Origin: an uncultured Clostridia bacterium
GTDB taxonomy: Bacteria; Bacillota; Clostridia; Peptostreptococcales; Anaerovoracaceae
Assembly (NCBI GenBank): GCA_945830395.1
Contig: CALZYE010000011.1
Span: 1-51,014 of the forward strand
Reading direction: 5' to 3'
Length of the DNA: 51,014 nucleotides
The notes under the pieces are model-generated. The model had not been told where the DNA came from. It did not search any database and was given only the letters and a program-made list of their open reading frames with translations. Of the stretch, positions 18,592 through 27,206 are shown piece by piece (the stretch's first letter is position 1; every line of letters starts with the position of its first letter). The position numbers and the translations under genes are program-made.

Positions 18592-19107
18592 CTAATTATC
18601 CTGCTTACTGTCATATTCGCTTCTAAGTATGGAATAGATAATCTGATCCAAATAACCTCTGTCGCTTAAGTAGTTTTGTCTCAGGATGCCGTCTTTATGC
18701 ATTCCGAGCTTTTCATATAGTTTAATTCCGATGTGATTATCAGGGTAGACATCAAGCCAGAAACGATTTATATTCAAAGTTTTAAAAGCATATTCAAACA
18801 GGCTTTTCATAATCTCGGTGCCGTAACCTGAACCTTTCTTATCTATGGCTATTCTTCTGAGTTCAAGTACATGGGAGGATGGATGGAGGCGTATCAGGGC
18901 GTAGCCGATTATTTTCGATGTGGCTTTTTCCTTAAAAACACACAGTATGTGATTAGGGTCTGTTATTTCAGCTTTGTGCTCCTCATATGTTCCTATCCAC
19001 AGGTAGTTTCTGTTGTCCGGGTGTTCTTCAAGGGCGATTATCTCAGGTATTTCAGATTCCGCAGCGGCGGTAATGATGAGTCTTTCCGTGTCAAATAATA
19101 TTTTCAT
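18592..19107 (-). CDS. GNAT family N-acetyltransferase
   Basis: The 171-residue protein has the GNAT order of elements: an N-terminal RLIITAAAESEI strand, a central strand LRRIAIDKKGSGYGTEIMKSLFEYAF containing the acetyl-CoA pyrophosphate loop (variant of Q/R-x2-G-x-G/A), and the NRFWLDVYPDNHIGIKLYEKLGM block typical of RimJ/RimL-like members. Substrate unknown. It lies 47 bp downstream of the phzF-family gene on the same strand and probably shares its transcript. Its 3' end converges with the glycosylase gene, only 3 bp apart. Confidence 0.85.
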   Translation of the reverse strand: MKILFDTERLIITAAAESEIPEIIALEEHPDNRNYLWIGTYEEHKAEITDPNHILCVFKEKATSKIIGYALIRLHPSSHVLELRRIAIDKKGSGYGTEIMKSLFEYAFKTLNINRFWLDVYPDNHIGIKLYEKLGMHKDGILRQNYLSDRGYLDQIIYSILRSEYDSKQDN

Positions 19108-19154
19108 TCTTTTATCCTTTCATAGTGTGATTGACTTTTCTCCAAACAGATATT

Positions 19155-20051
19155 TTACAGGTTTATTTCTCCCTCTGCCAGAATCACCGCTTTTCCTCCC
19201 ACTTTGATTTTGTACTTACCGTGGTCTGAGCCAACGGCTGCAGCTGAGCTGATACTTGCCTTAATCAGGGAAGGTCTGTTCATAGCTTCCCCTTGCAAAA
19301 ATGTTATTTCGGAGTTGCTTTCGATTAAACTGTTTTTATAAAGGTAGTAGGCCAATGCTCCGCTGGAAGTTCCTGTAGCGGCTTCCTCATCTATATCGTA
19401 AAGAGGGGCGAAGTTTCTCGTGTGAGCTGTGATGCCTTCCTCCTCGGTCATAGAAAAGGCGTGAACTCCGGTAACTTTATATTTTTCTGATAAAGCCGCA
19501 AGAGCCTTCATGTCGGGAGCCATCGCGCCAAGGGCTTTTTCAGAGGAGACCGGCACCATTATATCAGGAAGTCCCGTTGAAATTATCTCCGGTAATATTC
19601 CGAGGGATTTATCATATTTGGAGCCTAATACGGTGTATAGCTCTTCCAGAGATTCGGTATCTGATATGACTGAAATATCCTGAGGCTCAGCCATGTCCAT
19701 CATTACATAGCCGTGACATGTTTCTATTTTAAGCTCCCCTGCCAAAGTGTGATTTGTGCATGTATCTCCGTCCTTTATAACTCCAAGGTGAGCCAAGGCG
19801 CAGAAAGCTCCCACCGTTGCATGTCCGCAGAGGTCGACCTCTGCCGCAGGGGTAAAGTATCTTATATTGAATTCATTGTCACCAAGTATTGAAATAAAGG
19901 CGGTTTCAGAGTATCTGAGTTCGGCCGCAGTCTTAACCATGATTTCGTCTGATGGAAAAGATTTCCCCTCAGGCAGAATAACTACTCCGGCAGGGTTTCC
20001 GCCAAATAATTTTTCGGAAAAAGCATCTACTATTAAAAATTTCATCATCAT
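19155..20051 (-). CDS. PhzF family isomerase
   Basis: The 298-residue protein matches PhzF-like proteins: VDAFSEKLFGGNPAGVV at the start, the RYSETAFI segment with the catalytic Glu, the LCGHATVGA motif (proton-shuttle region), and the ATGTSSGALAYYLY motif in the second half. Members catalyse isomerisation of small metabolites; the substrate here is unknown. Three consecutive ATG codons (20051, 20048, 20045) follow GGAGG; the second or third gives the best spacing. It diverges from mtnA. Confidence 0.87.
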   Translation of the reverse strand: MMMKFLIVDAFSEKLFGGNPAGVVILPEGKSFPSDEIMVKTAAELRYSETAFISILGDNEFNIRYFTPAAEVDLCGHATVGAFCALAHLGVIKDGDTCTNHTLAGELKIETCHGYVMMDMAEPQDISVISDTESLEELYTVLGSKYDKSLGILPEIISTGLPDIMVPVSSEKALGAMAPDMKALAALSEKYKVTGVHAFSMTEEEGITAHTRNFAPLYDIDEEAATGTSSGALAYYLYKNSLIESNSEITFLQGEAMNRPSLIKASISSAAAVGSDHGKYKIKVGGKAVILAEGEINL

Positions 20052-20187
20052 TACCTCCAGTACAGGTAAAATCTTATTCTAACCTATATCAGAATTATAA
20101 TTAAAAAGCTGAAAATGTGCAACTTAAACTATTTTCGGTATCCGCACGGCACTATCACTTGATAGTCACACATGGCGCCTGTTCCAT

Positions 20188-20216
20188 TTGCACCTGTAAT
20201 AAAGCAATGGTATAAT
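20188..20216 (+). promoter_or_regulatory. Promoter of mtnA
   Basis: TTGCAC and TATAAT separated by 17 bp, 34 bp before the mtnA start. A stretch just upstream (20132-20187) shares words with the region upstream of the SCIFF promoter. Confidence 0.65.
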
Positions 20217-20249
20217 ATATTATCATAAAAAATAAATGAGGCGAGGGAA

Positions 20250-21293
20250 ATGACCGGAGTGAAAGCGATTCTGTTTGAAGATGGAAAACTGCATATTTTA
20301 GACCAGACCAAGCTGCCTCTTTCGGAAGAATATATTGAAATCACCACGAAAGAAGATATTTTTGAAGCAATCAGAGAAATGAAGGTGAGAGGCGCTCCGG
20401 CAATCGGAGTTGCCGCAGCCTGCGGACTGTATGTTTCGGTGAAAAACTTTGATGAAAATGATATACCAAGGTTTAAACAGAAAGTGAGAGCTGTTTCTAA
20501 GTACATAGGAACATCCAGACCTACGGCGGTAAATCTCTTTTGGGCTCTCAGAAGAATGGAAGAAAGGCTGACAGGCTTTTCCGGTTCTGTTTCTGAGGCT
20601 AAAGCTGTCCTGAAAACTGAGGCACAGGACATAAAAGAAGAGGATGAACAGGCATGTCTGGATATGGGAAAACATGGACTTACCCTTTTGAGACCGGGCA
20701 TGGGAATTTTGACCCACTGTAATGCGGGAGCGCTGGCTGCCGCAAGATACGGAACCTGCCTTTCCCCTATATATCTTGGAACCGGACAGGGTTATGATTT
20801 TAAGGTGTTTGCAGATGAGACAAGACCCGCACTTCAAGGGGCGAGACTTACGGCATGGGAGCTTTCAAAAGCAGGTGTGGATGTTACGCTCATATGCGAT
20901 AATATGGCATCCGTTGTTATGAAGAAGGGTTGGATTGATGCGGTTTTAGTGGGTTGCGACAGAATGGCGGCAAATGGGGACGGCGCAAATAAAATCGGAA
21001 CTTCTGCAGTTGCGATTTTAGCGAAAGAGTATGGAATTCCCTTTTATATGTTTGTTCCTACATCTACAATAGATATGGAGACAGAAACGGGAGAGAATAT
21101 CAGCATAGAGCTTAGAGACGGAAAAGAAGTAAGCCACATGTGGTACGAAAAACCTATGGCGCCTGAAAACATTAAGGTATACAATCCTTCATTCGATGTG
21201 ACGGATAATAGATATATCACTGCGATAATAACGGAAAAAGGCGTAGTGTATCCGCCATACAAGGATAATATTCGCAGATTATTGGAGAAATAA
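20250..21293 (+). CDS. mtnA: S-methyl-5-thioribose-1-phosphate isomerase
   Basis: MtnA converts methylthioribose-1-phosphate to methylthioribulose-1-phosphate in the methionine salvage pathway. The 347-residue protein has the family landmarks: MKVRGAPAIGVAAA near residue 46, the catalytic Cys in THCNAGALA, the DETRPALQGARLTAWEL block and the catalytic Asp in GCDRMAANGDGANKIGT. No other methionine-salvage gene is nearby. The stop codon is immediately followed by the start of the transporter gene. Confidence 0.94.
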   Translation: MTGVKAILFEDGKLHILDQTKLPLSEEYIEITTKEDIFEAIREMKVRGAPAIGVAAACGLYVSVKNFDENDIPRFKQKVRAVSKYIGTSRPTAVNLFWALRRMEERLTGFSGSVSEAKAVLKTEAQDIKEEDEQACLDMGKHGLTLLRPGMGILTHCNAGALAAARYGTCLSPIYLGTGQGYDFKVFADETRPALQGARLTAWELSKAGVDVTLICDNMASVVMKKGWIDAVLVGCDRMAANGDGANKIGTSAVAILAKEYGIPFYMFVPTSTIDMETETGENISIELRDGKEVSHMWYEKPMAPENIKVYNPSFDVTDNRYITAIITEKGVVYPPYKDNIRRLLEK

Positions 21294-22217
21294 ATGGTTT
21301 TAGAAAATTTTTTAAGAAAATATGTTAAAGTAATAGTGCTGTTTGCAGTTTTGGCAGGAGCATCATCGGGCATTTTCGGAAAAGCCATAGATGCACCGTC
21401 AATGGCAATCGGGTTTTGGCGACTTTCTCTGGGGCTGCCGTTTTTTGCGGTTCCCGTTTTGATGAATAGAAGAGAGGAACTTAAGAAACTGTCCAAAAAA
21501 GAGGTTTTGGGAGCATTTATGGCAGGAGCCTTTCTCTTTGCCCACTTTTTCTCATGGTTTAATGCAGTTAAAATGACCAATATCGCCAGCGCTGTGGTTC
21601 TTGCAGCCCTTCACCCTTTGGTGGTGCTTTTAATAACGGTATTTGTTTTGAAAAAACATGTAGGAGGAAGAGCCGTTATGGGAATTATTTTGGCTCTTCT
21701 CGGCGGAACCTTGGTTGCAGGCTTTGACAGGTCGCAGCTTTCGGCGGGGAGCTTCAACGGAGATATACTTGCGTTTTTGGCGGCGGTGTTTATGGGAATT
21801 TATTTTGCCATAGGAGATGAAGTGAGAAAGACGGTGGCAGGACCTGTCTATGTTTTTCTGTGTTTTCTGGGCTGCTGGATTTGCTTTTCTATAGGTATGG
21901 TCGCTACGGGAACTCAGGCTTTGGGATATTCTATGCATGACTACCTTCTTATCATAGGACTTACCTTTGTTTGCCAGATAGGGGCGCATGCGGTATTCAA
22001 TCTTTGTTTCGGATATGTGGATTCACTCTATGTTTCGGCTTGGGAGTCGGGAGAATCGGTATTTGCAATAATTCTGAGCTTTATTTTCTTAAGACAGATT
22101 CCAACCTCATGGGAGCTTCTCGGGGCGGCAATCGTCGTAATAGGGCTTTTATATTATAATTATCATACAGGAATTAGGCAGCGTGCCGAAAAGGCGGAGT
22201 TTGAGAGGTGTTTATGA
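21294..22217 (+). CDS. EamA family (DMT superfamily) transporter
   Basis: The 307-residue protein has ten hydrophobic helices in two EamA repeats, with typical segments such as GFWRLSLGLPFF, HPLVVLLITVFVLKKHVGGRAVMG in the first and SAWESGESVFAIILSFIFLRQIPT in the second. Such proteins export or import small metabolites. Its start abuts the mtnA stop, so a link to thio-sugar or methionine metabolism is possible but not proven. The end overlaps scpA by an ATGA. Confidence 0.88.
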   Translation: MVLENFLRKYVKVIVLFAVLAGASSGIFGKAIDAPSMAIGFWRLSLGLPFFAVPVLMNRREELKKLSKKEVLGAFMAGAFLFAHFFSWFNAVKMTNIASAVVLAALHPLVVLLITVFVLKKHVGGRAVMGIILALLGGTLVAGFDRSQLSAGSFNGDILAFLAAVFMGIYFAIGDEVRKTVAGPVYVFLCFLGCWICFSIGMVATGTQALGYSMHDYLLIIGLTFVCQIGAHAVFNLCFGYVDSLYVSAWESGESVFAIILSFIFLRQIPTSWELLGAAIVVIGLLYYNYHTGIRQRAEKAEFERCL

Positions 22218-22996
22218 GTTATAAGGTGAGGCTCGCCATGTTCGAGGGTCCCTTTGATTTGCTGGTGTATTTGATAGAAAATCTTCAGATGAATATTTAT
22301 GATATTCAAATCTCCGAGATTACCGGACAGTATCTTGAATATATAAGGAATATGCAGAAGCACAATATAAATGTTTCGACGGAATTTATGGTTCTTGCTG
22401 CGGAGCTCATTGAGATTAAGTCGAAGATGATGCTTCCGAAAACGACTGAGGAGAATGAAGCATTGGAGCTTGAGGATCCCAGAAGCCAGCTTGCATATAG
22501 GCTTATGGCATACAAAGAATGCAAGAAACGAAGCGAGATGCTTTCGATTCGCCAAGACATTATGGCAGGGATATTTGAAAAGCCTCAAGAGGACATTTCC
22601 GTTTATCTGGATAATCCCGATGAATATTTGAGCCTTGGAATAGAAGATTTTGCAAGGGCATTTACGGCATTTTTGCAGAGAAAACAGAGGCTTGAGGAAA
22701 CCAGAAGGCATTATTCCAGCATTGAAAGGGATAAGGTTACCACAGAAGAGCGGATGAACTTCATAAGAGGGAGATTTCGCAAAGCCTTTAGAGGCGGTAT
22801 GAAGGAACTGAATTTCAATGAACTTGTGGCGAAAAAAGACAGGTACGATGCGGCGATTTCATTTGTTTCTGTTTTGCAGATGATGAGAGAAGGATATTTA
22901 GATGCAAATCAGCAGGATACCTACGGAGAAATATTGGTTCACAAAGGTATTCGTGATTTTGAGGAAGGTTTGGAAAATATTGATGGCAACAAATAA
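22214..22996 (+). CDS. scpA: Segregation and condensation protein A
   Basis: ScpA is the kleisin that bridges SMC heads in the chromosome condensation complex. The 260-residue protein starts MSYKVRLAMFEGPFDLLVYLI, the canonical kleisin N-terminus, and ends with a winged-helix segment containing FVSVLQMMREG. ATG 22214 (ATGA overlap with the transporter stop, GAGAGGTG upstream) is preferred over an ATG two codons earlier. scpB follows with 14 bp overlap. Confidence 0.95.
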   Translation: MSYKVRLAMFEGPFDLLVYLIENLQMNIYDIQISEITGQYLEYIRNMQKHNINVSTEFMVLAAELIEIKSKMMLPKTTEENEALELEDPRSQLAYRLMAYKECKKRSEMLSIRQDIMAGIFEKPQEDISVYLDNPDEYLSLGIEDFARAFTAFLQRKQRLEETRRHYSSIERDKVTTEERMNFIRGRFRKAFRGGMKELNFNELVAKKDRYDAAISFVSVLQMMREGYLDANQQDTYGEILVHKGIRDFEEGLENIDGNK

Positions 22997-23579
22997 GGTG
23001 ATAAAATCGGCATTTGAATCTATGCTTTTTGTCTGGGGGGATTTGCTCCCTGCATGTGATGCGGCTGAGGTGTTCGGAATCTCGGAAAAAGAAGCGATAG
23101 ACTGCTTTGAGGAACTTGCTCTTGAGTATAAGCAGGAGGGCAGAGGCCTTAGAATAAGACGGGTAGGCAAATCTTTTCAGTTCATAACTTTGGGAGATAA
23201 CGAGGATTTCATCAGAAAACTGTGCACGCCTGTTAAGGTGAAGAAGCTTTCTCAAGCAGCACTGGAAGTTCTTGCGATTATAGCTTATAAGCAGCCGGTG
23301 ACCAAAGGAGAAGTGGATGCAATAAGGGGCATTAAGTGTGACAGGGTTATAGAGGGACTGTCGAAGAAGGGTTTGATTAAAGAACTTGGACGATCTGATG
23401 CGGTGGGAAGACCTGTACTATATGGAACTACAGAAGAGTTTCTGAAGGGCTTCGGCTTCTCTTCACTGAAAGAACTTCCGGACATAGAAAACATCGAGGG
23501 GCTTATGGGAGAAGATAGAGAGACTCTCAGTGAGGAAGAAAAGTCCGACGACTTTAGACAGATTTCAATTGAGATATAG
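22983..23579 (+). CDS. scpB: Segregation and condensation protein B
   Basis: ScpB dimers bind the ScpA kleisin. The 198-residue protein contains the two winged-helix domains; the second has the family signature LEVLAIIAYKQPVTKGEVDAIRG and GRSDAVGRPVLYGTTEEFLKGFG. ATG 22983 is preceded by GAGGAAGG; the longer frame beginning at 22902 lies inside scpA and is rejected. An acidic tail ends the protein. Confidence 0.95.
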   Translation: MATNKVIKSAFESMLFVWGDLLPACDAAEVFGISEKEAIDCFEELALEYKQEGRGLRIRRVGKSFQFITLGDNEDFIRKLCTPVKVKKLSQAALEVLAIIAYKQPVTKGEVDAIRGIKCDRVIEGLSKKGLIKELGRSDAVGRPVLYGTTEEFLKGFGFSSLKELPDIENIEGLMGEDRETLSEEEKSDDFRQISIEI

Positions 23580-23599
23580 ATATTTAGCGGAGGTACGAA

Positions 23600-24244
23600 A
23601 TGGCAGTGGAAATTATAGATGTGGTTTGCCCCAACTGTGAGAAGGATATTGAAGTTCCTATGAACGAATTCATTGATGTGGCGGAAAATCCTGAATACAA
23701 GAGACAGATTATAGAAGGAGATTTCTTTTTAAACAGATGCAATAACTGCGGTGATAATGTATTGGTGGAGTATCCGCTTATGTACATGGATCCGGATAAG
23801 AAACTTAATATTTACATGGCGCCTGCCCACGAGAATGACCTTCTTGACCAGCTAAACAGTTTGGATGTTCCGGAAGCCGCGCTCGACACGGAATCGCATT
23901 TCAGACTGACTTCAAACGGCGTCAGCCTCATGGAGAAGCTTTTGATATTTGAGAGGAATCGTGACGACAGAATTTTGGAACTTTATAAATTCATAATTTG
24001 GGAAGATGTTAAAGAACATTGGCAGGATTTGGAGCCGGGAGATCTTCTGTTCATGTTTGATGATGAAGAGGATTACTTCGTAATCTGGAACTCAGACAAC
24101 GGAAACGATGAAAAGCTGACAATTCCAATTGATGAAGAACTTTATTCAGAACTTGAGGAAAATTATTTAGAAGCGCTGTCCATTCCGCCGGGAAAATATG
24201 CAGAGGTGAACCAGGAGTGGATCTCCGAAAGGTTTGAAAGATAG
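23600..24244 (+). CDS. CpXC domain protein
   Basis: The 214-residue protein has two zinc-ribbon-like pairs, CPNCEKDI at residue 10 and CNNCGDNV near residue 50, with FFLNR before the second, as in CpXC domain proteins. The rest is acidic and has YMDPDKKL and EERF-like segments seen in that family. Function unknown. GCGGAGG lies 6 bases before the ATG. It is probably the last gene of the mtnA-EamA-scpAB group. Confidence 0.8.
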   Translation: MAVEIIDVVCPNCEKDIEVPMNEFIDVAENPEYKRQIIEGDFFLNRCNNCGDNVLVEYPLMYMDPDKKLNIYMAPAHENDLLDQLNSLDVPEAALDTESHFRLTSNGVSLMEKLLIFERNRDDRILELYKFIIWEDVKEHWQDLEPGDLLFMFDDEEDYFVIWNSDNGNDEKLTIPIDEELYSELEENYLEALSIPPGKYAEVNQEWISERFER

Positions 24245-24630
24245 GACAAAGCCGATTTTCCCAAAGCGAATATGAAAATATATGGCAAAGGAAACAATAA
24301 ACAGTAAACCTGAATGATGGTGCCCCCTTTTACATGGTAAAGCAGTAAGGAGAGTATACATCGGAGAAGTTTACTGTTTTTTGTTGCCCGGAAATAATGC
24401 TTTTCTCAGACGGCTCAGTCTCTAAATAGCAGGTGTTTTAAATGTTCTTTAGTCAGTAAGATCTTTTCTTTAAAAACAAATTTGACGGCATTTTTTTGGA
24501 ATTTACGACAAATTATTAGATTATTACGCATAAATAATAAAAACACTTTTATAGGCAGAAAATTCATGTTATAATGCTGTGTACGAATATTTTTCACAAA
24601 TTGACCATTTAGAGTAATAGGAGGGGAAAA
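24245..24630 (+). other. Intergenic region with long-loop hairpin and promoter
   Basis: The 386 bp hold no gene. A ten-pair stem (AACAGTAAAC 24300-24309 with GTTTACTGTT 24369-24378) is followed by TTTTTG and can terminate the CpXC transcript; its loop of 59 bases contains a smaller hairpin (TTTAC/GTAAA). The right part is very AT-rich and contains a promoter for the surface protein. Confidence 0.6.
24567..24575 (+). promoter_or_regulatory. Extended -10 promoter of surface-protein gene
   Basis: TG-T-TATAAT, a perfect extended -10 element, 55 bp before the start codon; the -35 region is only T-rich. Confidence 0.55.
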
Positions 24631-25893
24631 ATGGCAGAGAGAAATAACATAAGTATAAAAAAAGGGGTATTAGCTCCCGCGTTGTTGTTTATAATTGCAT
24701 TGATATCGGCAATGACAATTATGACGGTATCGGCTCATGCTGATAATGAGGTTAAGCATGTCGAAAAGGGTAACTGGGAAGGAGAAACTGCATGGTATTT
24801 TGAGTATAATGGGCAAAAGGCCTTTTGTATACAATCCAATGTAGGTCCCGGACCGAAGCATGAAAAGGATTTAAAAAGAAAAGTATATGAAGATGATAAT
24901 ATGCTGAAAGCCCTTTACTACGGGTGGTTCGGACAGGAACCATGGGCAGGATTTGATAACAACGAGGCAAAGGGAATTGTTGTTACCTCCCGTGTTCTCA
25001 GTGATTTTTATCAAAAAACCAACAATGATAATCTCAAGGGCGTCAAGGAGTTCAAAGAATTTTTGAGCACGAAACCTGCGCCGCCAAAGGGACTGGTACA
25101 TTTTGCAAAACCGGAACTGAGGGCAGCATGGGATCCTGCAAAGAAGGTACAGGTAACTGACGAAAACGAAGTCAAGGGAGATCCGGGTACTGAAGTATCC
25201 TTCAAATTGCCTGATAATGTTCGTTTGCTTAAAGACGGAAAGACGGTTCAGGGAACAGAAATTACTCTCAAAGTCGGAGATAAGTTCCGCTTGGAAGCTG
25301 ATGCTGGAGTTACAGAAGAATATAATACAGGAGAGGTGGGCAAAAAGTTCAGATACCAGCCTATCGTATTTGAAACGCCGGCGGGCCAGCAAAATATCGG
25401 TCACTTGGAAATAGTGGAGGACAAGGCGGCAACCACTTCCTTTAAGGCTATGTGGCTGAAGTTCAGTGATGTTGAAATCACCAAAAAAGACATAACGAAT
25501 AAAAAAGAACTTCCGGGCGCAAAGATGAAAGTCACAGACAGCGAAAGCGGAAAGGTTGTAGATGAGTGGGTATCAGGGAAGAAAGCCCATATCATCAAGA
25601 ATTTAGTGGAAGGCAGAAAGTATATTTTAAGCGAGACTTTAGCGCCGAGAGGATATAAGCTCAGCAAAGAAAAGATAGAATTTATTGCAGGCTCCGATGC
25701 AAAGGTTACCATGTACAACAAACCTGAGAAGAAGCCTGAAAAACCTAAACCTCACGGAAAGCAAAAATCGGGTGGAGAAGTGAAAACCGGAGATAATACG
25801 AAATTGATTCTGCCGGTGATTTCATTGGCTCTTGCAGCATTGGTTCTGTTAATGATTGTTGTTAAACATAAAAAGAAAGCGATGAAAAAATAA
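24631..25893 (+). CDS. Cell-surface protein with thioester-like and SpaA-type domains, sortase-like signal
   Basis: The 420-residue protein has a signal peptide (hydrophobic residues 14-36, SAHA cleavage region). An N-terminal domain resembles the thioester (TQXA/TED) domain: the Cys appears in KAFCIQSNVGPGP near residue 70, but where a Gln is expected (TQxAIW) the sequence is VVTSRVLSDFY. A beta-rich linker follows, then a SpaA-type prealbumin domain: VEITKKDI (Lys), GAKMKV, and LSETLAPRGYKL (Glu), the residues that form an intramolecular isopeptide bond. The C-terminus has VKTGDN, a hydrophobic helix and a Lys-rich tail, a pilin-like variant of a sortase signal. It is probably a wall-anchored adhesin-like protein. 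No sortase gene is in the window. GGAGGGG precedes the ATG. Confidence 0.82.
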   Translation: MAERNNISIKKGVLAPALLFIIALISAMTIMTVSAHADNEVKHVEKGNWEGETAWYFEYNGQKAFCIQSNVGPGPKHEKDLKRKVYEDDNMLKALYYGWFGQEPWAGFDNNEAKGIVVTSRVLSDFYQKTNNDNLKGVKEFKEFLSTKPAPPKGLVHFAKPELRAAWDPAKKVQVTDENEVKGDPGTEVSFKLPDNVRLLKDGKTVQGTEITLKVGDKFRLEADAGVTEEYNTGEVGKKFRYQPIVFETPAGQQNIGHLEIVEDKAATTSFKAMWLKFSDVEITKKDITNKKELPGAKMKVTDSESGKVVDEWVSGKKAHIIKNLVEGRKYILSETLAPRGYKLSKEKIEFIAGSDAKVTMYNKPEKKPEKPKPHGKQKSGGEVKTGDNTKLILPVISLALAALVLLMIVVKHKKKAMKK

Positions 25894-25928
25894 CGGATTT
25901 TGTTAATCTTTAGCAGCAGAGAATTTTT

Positions 25929-25970
25929 AAGAGATTGGAAGTCTGATATGGCGGTTCCAATCTCTTTCTT
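25929..25970 (+). terminator. Terminator after surface-protein gene
   Basis: Perfect twelve-pair stem (AAGAGATTGGAA with TTCCAATCTCTT), 14-base loop, followed by a T-rich tail. Confidence 0.85.
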
Positions 25971-25998
25971 TGTTAGCTATAAAATTAGTCTTTGAGGT

Positions 25999-26027
25999 TT
26001 GACAAAGGAGATAAAATCGCATAACAT
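25999..26027 (+). promoter_or_regulatory. Promoter of ATP-grasp/murT/gatD-like operon
   Basis: TTGACA and TAACAT separated by 17 bp, 83 bp before the ATP-grasp start codon. Confidence 0.65.
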
Positions 26028-26110
26028 ATATACTGAAACGGAAATAAATTGTACCATAATTGTTTTGATTATCAGTTATGGATTTTAACAGACACTGAAG
26101 GTGATTTTTT

Positions 26111-27139
26111 ATGGCAGAAAGTAAATTGGCATATAGGCTTAGAGTCGTTAGAGGCGCGAGTTTTCAGCGTTTTTTCAATGTTGTAAAGAGAGCTCATCAG
26201 CTTTCGGGAAAAAGCAGCCTCTTTTGTTTTTTCGATATTTTGCGCTGTATGAAGAAATTTGACGCAGGGTATCATGACTATATTATTTTTCAGTTTTATA
26301 ATTTGACGGATGAGCAAAAGGACACCTATTTGACCAGATTCAGAAGCAAGAAACTGATTCAGCAGGTAAACGACGAAGCTTATGCTCATTTCTTTGACAA
26401 CAAGAATGAATTCAATGAGGTTTTCAAAGATTATATCGGCAGAGAATATGTGGATATGGCGGCGGCCTCAAAAGAAGAGGTTATAGCATACTACGAGAAG
26501 AAGGACAAGATTTTTGCCAAGATGACTGACCTTACCTGTGGACACGGCGCTGAGCTTTTGAAAAAAGAAGATTTTGGAAGCGGAGAGGAGTTCTATAAAT
26601 ATGTTGCAGATAAGGGCTTTGGAACTCTTGAAGATGTAATAGAGAACCACCCTGCGCTGAGTGCGGTTTATCCTTACTCGGTAAATACCATGAGAATGAT
26701 TACCTTAATCGGCGACGACGGGAAACCGAACCTGATTTATTCCGTTCAGAAATTCGGCAACAACGAAAGGATTGTGGACAACTACGGAGTTCACGGGCCT
26801 GTGGACCTGGAAACGGGAGAATTTTTATTTCCTGCGCATCCCGGAGAAACCACTGATGATGAACACTACACGGAGCATCCTTTTACGGGGCATCCCCTGG
26901 TGGGATTCAAGACGCCCTTCTTCAAGGAGGCCAAGGAAATGGTTCTAAAAGCGGCCATGGTGGTTCCCCAGATGAGATATGTGGGATGGGATGTTGCCAT
27001 TACGCCTACAGGACCTGCAATTATTGAGGGCAATAACTACTGTGCCCACGACTTTTGGCAGCTTCCGGGGCAAACTCCGGGTGGAATAGGAATTATTCCT
27101 GTACTGAAGAAAGTTGCACCGAGTTACCAATACAGATAG
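26111..27139 (+). CDS. Sugar-transfer-associated ATP-grasp family protein
   Basis: The 342-residue protein resembles the sugar-transfer associated ATP-grasp family. Visible blocks are YPYSVNTMRMITL (nucleotide-binding strand region) near residue 188, a HPGETTDDEHYTEHPFTGHPLVG loop, and the C-terminal MRYVGWDVAITPTGPAIIEGNN, where the Asp and Glu-Gly-Asn are metal/ATP ligands of ATP-grasp folds. It should form an amide or ester between a carboxylate and a nucleophile, but the substrate is unknown. It lies 67 bp upstream of murT in the same direction, so a role in cell-wall modification is plausible by context only. Confidence 0.78.
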   Translation: MAESKLAYRLRVVRGASFQRFFNVVKRAHQLSGKSSLFCFFDILRCMKKFDAGYHDYIIFQFYNLTDEQKDTYLTRFRSKKLIQQVNDEAYAHFFDNKNEFNEVFKDYIGREYVDMAAASKEEVIAYYEKKDKIFAKMTDLTCGHGAELLKKEDFGSGEEFYKYVADKGFGTLEDVIENHPALSAVYPYSVNTMRMITLIGDDGKPNLIYSVQKFGNNERIVDNYGVHGPVDLETGEFLFPAHPGETTDDEHYTEHPFTGHPLVGFKTPFFKEAKEMVLKAAMVVPQMRYVGWDVAITPTGPAIIEGNNYCAHDFWQLPGQTPGGIGIIPVLKKVAPSYQYR

Positions 27140-27206
27140 AAATGCGAGCCGCCGTACGCGTGAGATGTATGAGCGGCTTGATATATTTATTAACCGGAGA
27201 GAATTT

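Noticed and set aside
22902-22982. N-terminal extension of ScpB
   Set aside because: Lies in another frame of scpA; ATG 22983 has a ribosome binding site and gives the canonical start.
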